A stretch of DNA of 64,000 bases from DAOTWP01 sp034435675 (GTDB lineage: Bacteria > Chloroflexota > Anaerolineae > Aggregatilineales > Phototrophicaceae). The stretch is from positions 7,520 through 71,519 of the forward strand of contig DAOTWP010000382.1 in the NCBI GenBank assembly GCA_034435675.1, in the 5' to 3' direction. Positions 23,339 through 31,873 of this stretch are shown in pieces. The notes under the pieces were generated by a model that was not told where the DNA came from, ran no database searches, and saw only the letters and a program-made list of their open reading frames with translations. Position 1 is the first letter of the stretch. Every line of letters begins with the position of its first letter. The position numbers and the translations under genes were made by a program.

Positions 23339-24056
23339 TGATCAGCGTGCCGACGGTCACATCCCCCTGCACGGCGCGCAGCAGTGCCGTGTCCGCCCAG
23401 AAGTCCAGCACCAGAATTGGCATGCTGTTTTCCTGACAGAGCGTGAAAGCAGTCATATCCATGACCTCAAGATGCTGGTCAAGCACCTGCTTGTAGGTCA
23501 GCCGCTCATAGCGCGTTGCTGCCGGGTCCTTCTTGGGATCGGCAGAATAGACGCCGTTGACCTTGGTTGCCTTTATCACAATGTCGGCGTTAATTTCGGT
23601 AGCGCGCAGTGCCGCCGCCGTATCGGTGGTGAAATAGGGATTACCAGTGCCCCCGGCGATAATCACCACCCGCCCTTTTTCCATGTGGCGGATTGCCCGC
23701 AGGCGAATGTACGGTTCGGCGACAGAGTTCATCTGCACCGCTGTCTGCACCCGGGTGGGCACTTCCAGGCGCTGTAAGGCGTCCTGCAGCGCCAATCCAT
23801 TCATGACGGTGGCAATCATCCCCATGTGGTCGGCAGTGGATTGATCCATGCCCCGGCTGACGCCGATGCTGCCACGCCACAGGTTGCCGCCGCCGATGAC
23901 CACAGCGACCTGAATATTGAGGTCATAAATCTGCTTGATCTTGCTGGCGATGTCTTCTACCCGGTCCGGGTCAATGCCGAACCCCTGTATTCCTGCCAGT
24001 GCTTCGCCGCTCAATTTAAGAAGTACCCGTGTGTAGGGGCGCTGTTGATCCTGCAT
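23334..24056 (-). CDS. pyrH: Uridylate (UMP) kinase
   Basis: 240-residue amino-acid-kinase-fold enzyme that phosphorylates UMP to UDP. Motifs: LKLSGEALAG at the N-terminus, VVIGGGNLWRG, SRGMDQSTADHMGM, VIIAGGTGNPYFTTDTAA and KATKVNGVYSADPKKDP, all typical of bacterial PyrH. Length is normal (about 240). Start at ATG 24056 with AGGAAAA upstream; an upstream ATG adds 11 residues without a better ribosome site. It is separated from the usual rpsB-tsf-frr neighbours. Confidence 0.97.
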   Translation of the reverse strand: MQDQQRPYTRVLLKLSGEALAGIQGFGIDPDRVEDIASKIKQIYDLNIQVAVVIGGGNLWRGSIGVSRGMDQSTADHMGMIATVMNGLALQDALQRLEVPTRVQTAVQMNSVAEPYIRLRAIRHMEKGRVVIIAGGTGNPYFTTDTAAALRATEINADIVIKATKVNGVYSADPKKDPAATRYERLTYKQVLDQHLEVMDMTAFTLCQENSMPILVLDFWADTALLRAVQGDVTVGTLIS

Positions 24057-24175
24057 GCTGAGGTTTTCCTGTATGCTGCTGCTCACCAATTCAGAAGTTG
24101 CCCCTATTGTTGCCCAACATCCGGGATCAGAAAATGCTCAATTTGATGGTTTCTGGCATTCAGCCGCGCCGCTGT

Positions 24176-24928
24176 TTACATTGCCGTCAGCCCGCCATCC
24201 ACCGCCAGCGCCACACCGTTGGTGAATGACGCGGCATCCGAAGCCAGCCAGACGATTGCTGCGGCGATCTCTTCCGGTCTGCCGAGGCGCTTCATAGGGC
24301 TTGCCTGCTGGGTCAGGCGGTCCAGCACTGGGTCGTCGCGAGTGAAATCGCTGACCATCGGCGTATCGGTGTACGAGGGGCAGATGGCGTTAACGCGAAT
24401 ATTAAATTTGGCGTACTCTACAGCGGCGGTGCGGGTCAGACCAATCACCCCATGTTTGCTGGCGGCATAGGCAGCGGCTTTCGGTGCGCCACCCAGACCA
24501 GCAACAGACGAGATGTTGACGATTGCCCCGCCGCCGCCTGCCAGCAGCACCGGCAGTTCGTATTTCATGCTCAGCCAAACACCCTTGAGGTTGATGGCGA
24601 TAATCTGGTCGAATGCGGTTTCGTCAATTTCGTGCAGGCGGCGCACCATATTGCCAGAAATGCCTGCGTTGTTGATTGCGCAGTCCAGCCGCCCATAGCC
24701 TGCTACAGTGTGCTTCAGCAGTGCCTCAACCTGCTCCGCCTGCGCCACATCACAGTGGACATAGACCGCCCCCCCGCCGAGCGCATGAATCTGCGCGACA
24801 GTTTCTGCCCCACCCTCATCGTTAACATCGCTGATCACCAGCTTTGCGCCCTGCCGGGCAAATGCCAGTGCCGCCATGCGCCCAATGCCCGAACCTGCTC
24901 CCGTGATGAGAACCACTTTGCCTTCCAC
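24176..24928 (-). CDS. SDR-family oxidoreductase
   Basis: 250-residue classical short-chain dehydrogenase. TGAGSGIG cofactor loop near residue 10, DVND acidic residue for NAD specificity, NNAG, a Ser in NISSVAG, and YAASK catalytic Tyr/Lys. The sequence IRVNAICPSYTDTPM and final AVDGGLTA are typical. It probably oxidises or reduces an alcohol or 3-oxoacyl compound. The start is a GTG at 24928, supported by AGGAG seven bases upstream; an ATG 75 bases further upstream lacks such a site. Confidence 0.92.
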   Translation of the reverse strand: MEGKVVLITGAGSGIGRMAALAFARQGAKLVISDVNDEGGAETVAQIHALGGGAVYVHCDVAQAEQVEALLKHTVAGYGRLDCAINNAGISGNMVRRLHEIDETAFDQIIAINLKGVWLSMKYELPVLLAGGGGAIVNISSVAGLGGAPKAAAYAASKHGVIGLTRTAAVEYAKFNIRVNAICPSYTDTPMVSDFTRDDPVLDRLTQQASPMKRLGRPEEIAAAIVWLASDAASFTNGVALAVDGGLTAM

Positions 24929-25085
24929 GCTGCTGCTCCTGATGATGAGTGATTGAACGACGATAACTGTAACGCAAAATGGCGCGCCAGCAACCCACAG
25001 CACGCCAGGTCAGCGACATGTTGAAAGCCTAGCTAAAGGCAGGATGCGCCGGTATCAGCAGTGGTGGCTGACGGCGCAGGTTGGT

Positions 25086-25478
25086 TTAAGAGACGCGGGC
25101 AAGCCTGTAATGACGGCGCATCAGCATGTAAGCATCGGCAAGCGTGGGGACGAGTTGCAGATTCTCGACATCCTGCGGATAAGTCCGCACCATCAGTTCG
25201 ACGACAGCACGCACAAACGGGCTGTTGCCAACGATGATCAGCAGCCCGAATTCGGGCAGCATTCCGCGGAAGATTTGTCTAAAGTGGGTGAGTGTATCGC
25301 GGTACAGGGTGGGCGATTGTGAAAAGTCAAGGATCAAGAGATGCTCTTCACTTCCAGCGCCGACTCTGTCTCGTAGTTCGCTGACAGTACCATAAAAATC
25401 GTCCCAGGTCCATCCGGGCATGATTGTCATGTGCAGTGCGGTCTTGATGTGGTCCAGGGAACGAAGGGTGATAGTCAT
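25086..25478 (-). CDS. Hypothetical protein, STAS/SpoIIAA-like
   Basis: 130-residue soluble protein. An alternating alpha/beta layout (HLLILDFSQSPTLYRDTL, FGLLIIVGNSPFVRAVVEL) resembles STAS or SpoIIAA-like domains, with no catalytic motif. The start is the ATG at 25478 with GGAG upstream. A 190-bp AT-rich region upstream holds a perfect palindrome at 25575-25586, suggesting regulation. Confidence 0.65.
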   Translation of the reverse strand: MTITLRSLDHIKTALHMTIMPGWTWDDFYGTVSELRDRVGAGSEEHLLILDFSQSPTLYRDTLTHFRQIFRGMLPEFGLLIIVGNSPFVRAVVELMVRTYPQDVENLQLVPTLADAYMLMRRHYRLARVS

Positions 25479-25574
25479 GATACTGCGGCTCTCCTCAATA
25501 GCTTCCCGTATCTTAGATGATAATGGGAATTAGGTAAATTTTAGGTTAGAAAAGTGTTGTGTCAAGAGGTTTCA

Positions 25575-25586
25575 TGACAATTGTCA
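25575..25586. promoter_or_regulatory. Palindrome TGACAATTGTCA, candidate operator
   Basis: Perfect 12-bp palindrome in the AT-rich gap upstream of the 25086-25478 gene. The symmetry fits a dimeric repressor site, 97 bp before the start codon. Confidence 0.35.
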
Positions 25587-25666
25587 CCATCGGAGACTGA
25601 CATTTGGATTAACTAAAAATGAATGATGCAATAATGCTGAGTGAGTCTGGCTGCGTGCAGGCACAA

Positions 25667-26071
25667 TCAGCTTAACTCGGCGGGCAGGTGTTCCAGCCGG
25701 CTGACAGCGCCTGCCACAATGCGGACGGTGTGCTGCGGGGTAGACAGGTGGTAAAGCTGTGTGCTTTCCGCCAGCGCGGCGCGGGTGTCCGGGTCTGCCA
25801 GATACGCCGGGTCAATCAGGTGCAGCGCTGCCAGCAGTGTCAGGCAGTCTTCAGCGGGCGCGACCACAAAGCCAACCCCCTGCCAGTTCACCGGGGTATC
25901 AAGATAGGCGACATCAGCAAACAGCAGATAAAAGGCTGCCGCCTGTGCGGGGGCAGGCAGCAGCCCTTTAAAACAGCGCACGTACAGGCGCGAAAGCCGG
26001 CTGTGATAGTAGTGCAGGTGGCAGCGGTACAGGTGCGGCGTCGCAATTCCTAAGAACGGGGTGTCGGTCAT
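25667..26071 (-). CDS. Hypothetical protein, 134 aa
   Basis: 134-residue protein beginning MTDTPFLGIATPHLYRCHLHY and containing AFYLLFADVAYLDTPVNWQG and LLAALHLIDPAYLADPDT. It has many aromatic and His residues near the N-terminus and no signal peptide. I do not recognise the family. AGGAG lies 16 bases before the ATG at 26071, which is rather far, so the start is uncertain. It is 35 bp from the upstream exonuclease III gene on the same strand and probably cotranscribed with it. Confidence 0.6.
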   Translation of the reverse strand: MTDTPFLGIATPHLYRCHLHYYHSRLSRLYVRCFKGLLPAPAQAAAFYLLFADVAYLDTPVNWQGVGFVVAPAEDCLTLLAALHLIDPAYLADPDTRAALAESTQLYHLSTPQHTVRIVAGAVSRLEHLPAELS

Positions 26072-26106
26072 AGTGGTGCCAGTGATGCTCCTGCGCTGCT
26101 TGTGCG

Positions 26107-26874
26107 CTATTTTAAGGTCAGGCTGATGGGGCAGTGATCCGCGCCGCGCACGTCAGGATGCAGCTGCGCCGTTTCGACCCGATCGCGCAAATCCGGCGTG
26201 ATGAAGAAGTAGTCAATGCGCCAGCCGATATTGCGTTCCCGCGCGCCCCCTCGGTTGCTCCACCAGCAGTACGCACCTTCCAGAGTGGGGTTCAGCGCCC
26301 GGAAGATGTCTACATAACCGGCGTCAACCAGCTTGTCCATCCACGCGCATTCAATCGGCAAAAAGCCGGTGGTCTTGCGGTTTTCTTTCGGGCGGGCAAG
26401 GTCAATCGCTTTGTGCGCGGTGTTGACATCGCCGCAGAAAATGACCGCCTTGCCAGCGGCGCGCAGCCGGTTGCAGTAGTCCAGGAAAGCATCGCTGTAC
26501 GCCAGCTTGTAATCCACGCGGCTGTGATCTTGCCCGCCATTGGGGAAGTAGGCGGTGATGAAGACGAAATCTGCAAATTCAGCGACAATTGTACGCCCTT
26601 CGACATCGTATTCGGGCAGCCCAAACCCAATCTGGACACTTTGCGGCTGCTGTTTGCTGTACAGCGCGACTCCGCTGTAACCTTTGCGTTCCGCCGGGGC
26701 GAAGTAAGCATGGTAGCCGGGCAGGGGGTTCAGTTCCTGCGGGAGTTGTTCCGGCATTGCCTTGATTTCCTGCAAGCCGAGGATGTCCGGTTGTGCTGCA
26801 TTGACCCAATCCACGAACCCTTTGCCGTATACGGCGCGCAAGCCGTTGACATTCCACGAAAAGAGTTTCAGCAT
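26107..26874 (-). CDS. xthA: Exodeoxyribonuclease III / AP endonuclease
   Basis: 255-residue EEP-fold DNA-repair enzyme. Motifs in order: LFSWNVNGLRA, LGLQEIKAMPEQL, YSGVALYSK, VFITAYFPNG, FCGDVNTAHKAIDLARP, GWRIDYFF and GADHCPIS, matching the metal-binding and catalytic residues of the ExoA/Xth group (Glu, Tyr, Asp-Asn, Asp-His). It incises DNA at abasic sites in base excision repair. Length is typical (about 255). Confidence 0.96.
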   Translation of the reverse strand: MLKLFSWNVNGLRAVYGKGFVDWVNAAQPDILGLQEIKAMPEQLPQELNPLPGYHAYFAPAERKGYSGVALYSKQQPQSVQIGFGLPEYDVEGRTIVAEFADFVFITAYFPNGGQDHSRVDYKLAYSDAFLDYCNRLRAAGKAVIFCGDVNTAHKAIDLARPKENRKTTGFLPIECAWMDKLVDAGYVDIFRALNPTLEGAYCWWSNRGGARERNIGWRIDYFFITPDLRDRVETAQLHPDVRGADHCPISLTLK

Positions 26875-27150
26875 CGCCTCTGATCCTGTGTTTGTTTATG
26901 CCAGCGCTTCATTGTAGCGCAACTAGCGGCGCTGGCGCGACAGTGCCGCCCGGTTTCCTGCGACAAACAGGTTTTGATGTTACAATTTCGTTTATGCCCG
27001 GTTATGTTCTGTTGGTGTCTGATTGGCAGGCACGCATATTTTTGACGTTTGTTTGTTTTAAGCGCAAATTTGCAGATCGTGCTAAACTCTTGGCTAACAC
27101 CAATCAGGTCGTATCGGCTCTCGCCCTTTCGGAGACAGAAGGAGTCCTTT

Positions 27151-28599
27151 ATGCGCCGTCGAATAGTTGTAATGGTTATGCTCACGCTGGCGCTCACCCT
27201 GCTGGCATTCAGCGCGCCCGTGCTTGCAGAACAGGCGCAGCAGCAGCAAGGCGAAATCGTTCACATTGTACAACCCGGCGAAAATCTGTTCCGTATTTCG
27301 CTGCGCTACAACGTGACGATTCAGGCAATTCAGCAGCGCAATGGCATTAGCAATCCTAATTTGATTTATGCCGGGCAGCAGTTGATTATCCCGGTGGGCG
27401 GGGGCACAGTACCGCCGCCAACCACAGTGACTCCGCCACCCGGAGATGGCGGCGTGGTCAACTATACGGTTGTGCGTGGCGACAGCCTCAGTCGTATCGC
27501 AGCACGCTTTGGCAGCACGGTTCAGGCGATTGCCAGCGCTAACGGCATCACCAACCCGAACCTGATTTATGCCGGGCAGGTGCTGCGCATTCCACAGGGT
27601 GGTGGCACAGTGCCGCCGCCAGTAACCCCACCGCCCGGTGGTGGCAACCCGCCGCCAACAGGCGCATTTGAGCTGGGCGGGCACGTCTTTGGCTTCCAGT
27701 ATCCGGACCAGATGCGCGGCGCGGGGATGACGTGGGCGAAAATCCAGGTTAGCTGGAATCGCGGCGATCCGCCGAGCATTGTCCAGGGGGCAATTGACAG
27801 CGCGCGCAGTCGCGGTTTCAAGATTCTGCTGGGTATCGTCGGCAGACCGGAACAGCTCGCCGCCAACCCAACGCAGTACTATCAGGAATTCGCCAATTTC
27901 CTTGCTGGTGTAGCACAGCTCGGACCAGATGCGATTGAAGTCTGGAATGAGCCGAACATTGACCGTCAGTGGCCCGCCGGGCAGATCAACGGGCGCAACT
28001 ACACGCAGATGCTCAGTGCGGCGTATCTGGCGATCAAGGGTGCCAATGCTAACGTGCTGGTGATCAGCGGCGCGCCGGCGCCGACCGGCTTCTTTGGCGG
28101 CACCTGCCAGGCAAACGGCTGCGATGACAATGTGTTCATCCGCGATATGGCAGCGGCAGGCGCAGCGCAGTACATGGACTGCGTCGGCGTACACTACAAT
28201 GAAGGCATTGTGTCGCCCTATGCCCGCAGCGGCGATCCGCGCGGCAACAGCAGCCACTACACCCGCTACTACGGCACGATGGTTGATCTGTATGCCAGCA
28301 CCTTCCCCAGCACACAGTTGTGTTTCACCGAACTCGGCTACCTGACCGGCGAAGGCATCGCAGAACCCCTGCCTGCGGCGTTCGGTTGGGCGGCAAGCAC
28401 TACGCTGGCGAATCAGGCGGAATGGCTGGCAGGCGCAGTGACTCAGGCGCGTGGCGGCACGCGCGTGCGGCTGATGATTATCTGGAACGTGGACGCAGTG
28501 GGTTATGCCGGTGGTGACCCGCAGGGTGGTTATGCCATCATTCGCCCGGACAACACCTGCCCGTCCTGCAACGCCCTGCGCACAGCAATGGGCTTGTAG
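27151..28599 (+). CDS. Secreted protein with two LysM domains and a clan GH-A glycoside hydrolase domain
   Basis: 482 residues. Signal peptide 1-26 (LTLALTLLAF, VLAEQ). LysM 1 at 36-81 and LysM 2 at 104-148, each ending in YAGQ(x)L(x)IP, joined by Pro/Gly-rich linkers. Residues 172-482 are a TIM-barrel-like domain with IEVWNEPNID (acid/base Glu267 in WNEP) and CFTELGYLT (nucleophile Glu394), the clan GH-A pair, closest in style to GH39/GH5. It should bind the wall through LysM and cleave a beta-glycoside there or in exopolysaccharide. AAGGAG at 27139-27144 sets the start. Confidence 0.85.
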   Translation: MRRRIVVMVMLTLALTLLAFSAPVLAEQAQQQQGEIVHIVQPGENLFRISLRYNVTIQAIQQRNGISNPNLIYAGQQLIIPVGGGTVPPPTTVTPPPGDGGVVNYTVVRGDSLSRIAARFGSTVQAIASANGITNPNLIYAGQVLRIPQGGGTVPPPVTPPPGGGNPPPTGAFELGGHVFGFQYPDQMRGAGMTWAKIQVSWNRGDPPSIVQGAIDSARSRGFKILLGIVGRPEQLAANPTQYYQEFANFLAGVAQLGPDAIEVWNEPNIDRQWPAGQINGRNYTQMLSAAYLAIKGANANVLVISGAPAPTGFFGGTCQANGCDDNVFIRDMAAAGAAQYMDCVGVHYNEGIVSPYARSGDPRGNSSHYTRYYGTMVDLYASTFPSTQLCFTELGYLTGEGIAEPLPAAFGWAASTTLANQAEWLAGAVTQARGGTRVRLMIIWNVDAVGYAGGDPQGGYAIIRPDNTCPSCNALRTAMGL

Positions 28600-28615
28600 A
28601 CAGGTCTGCTGCATG

Positions 28616-28646
28616 CGGCAAAGCAGCTCACTCATGTGCTTTGCCG
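28616..28646. terminator. Hairpin after the LysM-glycosidase gene
   Basis: Perfect 10-bp arms CGGCAAAGCA / TGCTTTGCCG with an 11-base loop, 17 bp after the stop codon. No T run follows. Confidence 0.5.
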
Positions 28647-28670
28647 TAACCGCTGTACAAGAATCAACAA

Positions 28671-28701
28671 CGGGGGTGGATCATCTATGGACCCACCCCC
28701 G
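28671..28701. terminator. Second hairpin, convergent intergenic gap
   Basis: Perfect 9-bp arms CGGGGGTGG / CCACCCCCG with a 13-base loop. With the hairpin at 28616 it separates the convergent LysM-glycosidase and PPC genes. Confidence 0.5.
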
Positions 28702-28761
28702 CTGAATTATTGTGCTGCAAGGGCGACACTGCCGCCCCTGCGGAGATTGTCTGGCAGTTTA

Positions 28762-30240
28762 CTACTTACCTGCGTCCAGAGTCAGCACGTAAGTTCCGGC
28801 GCTGCTGCCGCCTTCCTGCCCAAAACGGGTAGCGCGGATCGTGTACGTGCCATCAGCAGGCAGTTCGACCTCAATGAACGAATTCAAGCCGCCGACTTCG
28901 TCGCTGTCGTCATTGCGGGCGACCAGTTCACCGTCTTCATCGTAGACTTCCAGATAGCAGTCCACACCATCTTCCGAAATCATCGAAAGCTGCACAACAT
29001 CGCCTTCACTGCCTTCAAAGGTATAGAAAACCTCGAAGGTATCATCGTTGATTTCGCCTTCGACCTCATCGCCATACTCGACTGCTTCGGCTTCTGCAGG
29101 GCTGGCGGATTCGCCTTCGTCGCTGCCACCGCTGCTGCCGCCAGATGCTGTACCGATACGCCCGCTGTCGCTGCCTTCGCCATCAATCACGATGCTGTCA
29201 ATCATGCTAAAGAAGATCGACTCCGCGTCAACATCCTGACCATCGCCGGCAAACAGTGCCAGTGCAAAAATGCCCTCTGCTGTGCGCCCAACGACCAGCA
29301 CTGCGTATGCGCCACTCAACCCGGCAGCGCTGGCTTCGCCTTCAAACATCAGGGCATCCTGCCCGCCAACCGTGATGATCTCACCTTCGCCGTCGGCATC
29401 ATCAATGCCCACGCCGCTGATCATGCCGCTGGAGATGCTTTCGAGATCCATGCTGCTGGGAATGTTGTCCACGAAGGTCAGCGCCACCACATAGCCGCTG
29501 CTCATATCGGTCAACCCGTAGACAGTCATGCCCGATGTGACCTGATCGGTCACATCCCAGCCATCGGGATACGCAATGCTGAAGTCATAATCGTCAATTT
29601 CCAGCGTTTCGGGTAGATCAACCGCTTCGATGACGGCGCCATCGCCGCCCTCTGCCTGATCTTCATCGCCGCTGTCTTCGTCTTCGTCCTGCCCGCCACC
29701 GACACTGACGCCAGAGGGCGCGCCGGCATCGCTGCCTTCGCCGTCAATAACAACGCTGCTGAGCATGGCGAGGAACAGTTCTTCTGAATCAGAAGGGGTT
29801 CCGTAGAAAGCGATCAGAACAATGGCATCAGTGCCAGCGTACCCGATAGCCGCAACCCCCACCTGGTCGGCAGTGCTGTTGCTGGACAAGCCAGAGCCAG
29901 TATAGAGCAGCGCATCGCGCCCGCCGAGCGTGATGATTTCCGCTTCGCCATCGACATCTTCGACCAGTGTTTCGCCCATCGTGGAGGCGATCAGATCAAG
30001 ATCCAACGACCCCATACCGGGAATAAACGTCACCACACCGACATAATCCCCATTACTGCTGAACAGGGTCGCCACATCGCCGCTGCTGCTGACCTGCCAG
30101 CCGGAGGGGTAATTCATCGTAAAAGCATAGCTGTCAATTTCCAGCGTCTCACTCAGATCAACCTGGGCGAACGCGGGAATGACCATCAGCGCCAGTGCTG
30201 CCAGCAAGCAGATCATCAGAATGCGTTTGGTTTTGAGCAT
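28762..30240 (-). CDS. Secreted protein: two lipoprotein-like repeats plus C-terminal PPC domain
   Basis: 492 residues. Signal peptide 1-25 (MLKTKRILMICLLAALALM, AFAQ). Two similar units of about 150 residues follow (LEIDSYAFTMNYPSGWQV and LEIDDYDFSIAYPDGWDV), each with a FIPG or FVDN strand, an ITLGG/ITVGG motif followed by RDALL or QDALM, and a closing VVIDGEGSD or IVIDGEGSD; this is the pattern of PsbP-like or DUF-type surface domains. A PPC domain (YGDEVEGEINDDTFEVFYTF) ends the chain. Linkers are Asp/Glu/Gly-rich. No enzyme motif. It is a paralogue of the next gene at 30490, which has one such unit and two PPC domains. Confidence 0.83.
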   Translation of the reverse strand: MLKTKRILMICLLAALALMVIPAFAQVDLSETLEIDSYAFTMNYPSGWQVSSSGDVATLFSSNGDYVGVVTFIPGMGSLDLDLIASTMGETLVEDVDGEAEIITLGGRDALLYTGSGLSSNSTADQVGVAAIGYAGTDAIVLIAFYGTPSDSEELFLAMLSSVVIDGEGSDAGAPSGVSVGGGQDEDEDSGDEDQAEGGDGAVIEAVDLPETLEIDDYDFSIAYPDGWDVTDQVTSGMTVYGLTDMSSGYVVALTFVDNIPSSMDLESISSGMISGVGIDDADGEGEIITVGGQDALMFEGEASAAGLSGAYAVLVVGRTAEGIFALALFAGDGQDVDAESIFFSMIDSIVIDGEGSDSGRIGTASGGSSGGSDEGESASPAEAEAVEYGDEVEGEINDDTFEVFYTFEGSEGDVVQLSMISEDGVDCYLEVYDEDGELVARNDDSDEVGGLNSFIEVELPADGTYTIRATRFGQEGGSSAGTYVLTLDAGK

Positions 30241-30264
30241 GTAACGTCATATCCTTTTGTCAAG

Positions 30265-30298
30265 TGAACAGATGGAGAATCTATTCCCCATCTGTTCA
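30265..30298. other. Hairpin just upstream of the 28762-30240 gene
   Basis: Arms TGAACAGATGG and CCATCTGTTCA, 12-base loop, 25 bp before the start codon on the minus strand. A second perfect pair GGCAAACCT (30327-30335) and AGGTTTGCC (30351-30359) lies behind it. They may fold in the 5' leader or end the transcript of the upstream paralogue. Confidence 0.4.
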
Positions 30299-30489
30299 GT
30301 TTAGCGGATCAGTGTTACAGCACAACGGCAAACCTGTAGAAATCCTGTAAAGGTTTGCCCACGCCCGGAGAATGTTCTGGCACAGCAAACAACCCCTGTT
30401 TGGGGTCATGCACAATAACCAGAGACACCTGCGCGGTGAGGCGCGGCGGCTCTGGTTCACTGGGCGATAAGGTTATCGTGGTGGGGCGC

Positions 30490-31755
30490 TTACTCTGCGT
30501 CGAGCGTCAGGGAGAATACGCCTGTGCTGCTGCCCTCGTCAAACTGATAGCGTGTGACGATGATCGTGTAGATGCCGTCTTCCGGCAGTTCAAATTCCAG
30601 ATACGAGTCGGTGCTGCCACGTCGGGCATCGTCATTTTCCGCGATGATGTCGCCATTGGCATCCACCAGCGCCACATAGGTATCAAGGTCGCCATCCAGC
30701 GCTTCCACGCTGATCTGCACAATATCGCTCTCCGCGCCTTCGAAGCTGTACAGCACGAAATACTGTGCGTCGGTGATTTCCCCTTCGACCGCGTCGCCGT
30801 ATTCCAGCACGATGACATCCGCGCTGCCTGCCGCGCCTTCGTCTTCTGCGCCACCATCGCCGCTGCTGGCATCAACCAGTTCCAGTGTCAGCACATACTC
30901 ACCCGCGCTGTCGCCATCGTCAAAGTTGTAGCGCGAGGCACCGATTGTGTAGATCCCATCTGCAGGCAGTTCTACCTCAATCAGCGAGTCGGTATTGCCG
31001 CGTTCCACATCGTCATTCTCGGCAACAATGTCGTTGTCTTCGTCCAGCAGAGTCAGATGCGTATCCAGATCGCCGCTGGTGGCTTCCATACTGATCCGCA
31101 CCACATCACCGGCACTGCCCTCAAAGGTGTAGAACACGAAGGGGCGGTCATCGGTAATTTCGCCGTCCACACGGTCCCCATAGCCGAGTGCGCTGTCGCC
31201 CTGGCGGGCATCGCCCTCAAGCTGCGGGACATCGCTGCCCTCGCCCGCAATTTCGACGGTGTTGAGCATCTGGCGGTAGAGCGTTTCGGTGTCAATGCCG
31301 TTTTCGCCGGCGATCAGCGCCATCATCAGCAGATGATCGCCCTCAATGTCTGCGGCGACAATCAGTCCGCCCTGATCGAATTCGGCATCATAATGGCGAT
31401 ACAGTACGGCGTCATTGCCACCGAGCGTGATTTCGGCATCAAAGGCGAAGTCCATACGGAAACCCTCGGCAAGCTGTTCGGCAGCGGTATCAAGGCTGCC
31501 CAGAGTATCCAGCCCGCCGGGGATGAAAAAGACAATTACGTTGTTGACATCGGCATCGGGGTCAACCATCTGGTAGAAGACAATCGCAGGATTACTGTCG
31601 TCCACCACCAGCTCCCAGTCTTCGGGATACTGCATCGTGAAATCCCAGTCTTCGATTTCCAGCGACTCGGTCAGGTCTTGCGCGAAGGCGGGCACGACGA
31701 CCAGCAGCAGCGCCGCAAGGAATACAAAGGTCAGAAGGTGCTTGAAGTGCTTCAT
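30490..31755 (-). CDS. Secreted protein: one PsbP/DUF-like domain plus two PPC domains
   Basis: 421 residues from the ATG at 31755 (GAGGT upstream). Signal peptide MKHFKHLLTFVFLAALLLVV with AFAQ cleavage. Residues 30-165 correspond to one unit of the neighbouring paralogue (LEIEDWDFTMQYPEDWELV). Two PPC domains follow (YGDRVDGEITDDRPFVFYTF and YGDAVEGEITDAQYFVLYSF). Each PPC unit closes with a YxLTLEL/FSLTLD strand. The acidic composition suits binding of cations or an extracellular matrix role. A shared domain vocabulary with the proteins at 7558 and 28762 suggests one expanded surface family. Confidence 0.83.
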   Translation of the reverse strand: MKHFKHLLTFVFLAALLLVVVPAFAQDLTESLEIEDWDFTMQYPEDWELVVDDSNPAIVFYQMVDPDADVNNVIVFFIPGGLDTLGSLDTAAEQLAEGFRMDFAFDAEITLGGNDAVLYRHYDAEFDQGGLIVAADIEGDHLLMMALIAGENGIDTETLYRQMLNTVEIAGEGSDVPQLEGDARQGDSALGYGDRVDGEITDDRPFVFYTFEGSAGDVVRISMEATSGDLDTHLTLLDEDNDIVAENDDVERGNTDSLIEVELPADGIYTIGASRYNFDDGDSAGEYVLTLELVDASSGDGGAEDEGAAGSADVIVLEYGDAVEGEITDAQYFVLYSFEGAESDIVQISVEALDGDLDTYVALVDANGDIIAENDDARRGSTDSYLEFELPEDGIYTIIVTRYQFDEGSSTGVFSLTLDAE

Positions 31756-31821
31756 AGTGGTTGTGTACCTCATTGGAGTCATTGACTAAACAAACACAAC
31801 CACAATTTAGCCGAGGACCTG

Positions 31822-31869
31822 CCGCCTTGTGTTCCGTCCTTCGGCGGAATCCACAGGGTCACACGGCGG
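31822..31869. terminator. Hairpin after the GT39-like gene
   Basis: Nearly perfect 10-bp arms (CCGCCTTGTG and CACACGGCGG, one mismatch) enclosing a smaller TTCCG/CGGAA stem, just past the stop codon of the minus-strand gene at 31874. No T run. Confidence 0.4.
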
Positions 31870-31873
31870 AATT

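Noticed and set aside
27094..28635. 513-codon frame antisense to the LysM-glycosidase gene
   Set aside because: Codon composition of a GC-rich shadow and no recognisable domain; the sense gene has signal peptide, LysM and catalytic motifs.
30355..31785. 476-codon frame antisense to the secreted paralogue
   Set aside because: Produced by the repetitive GAC/GAA codons of the sense gene; no start signal and no domain.
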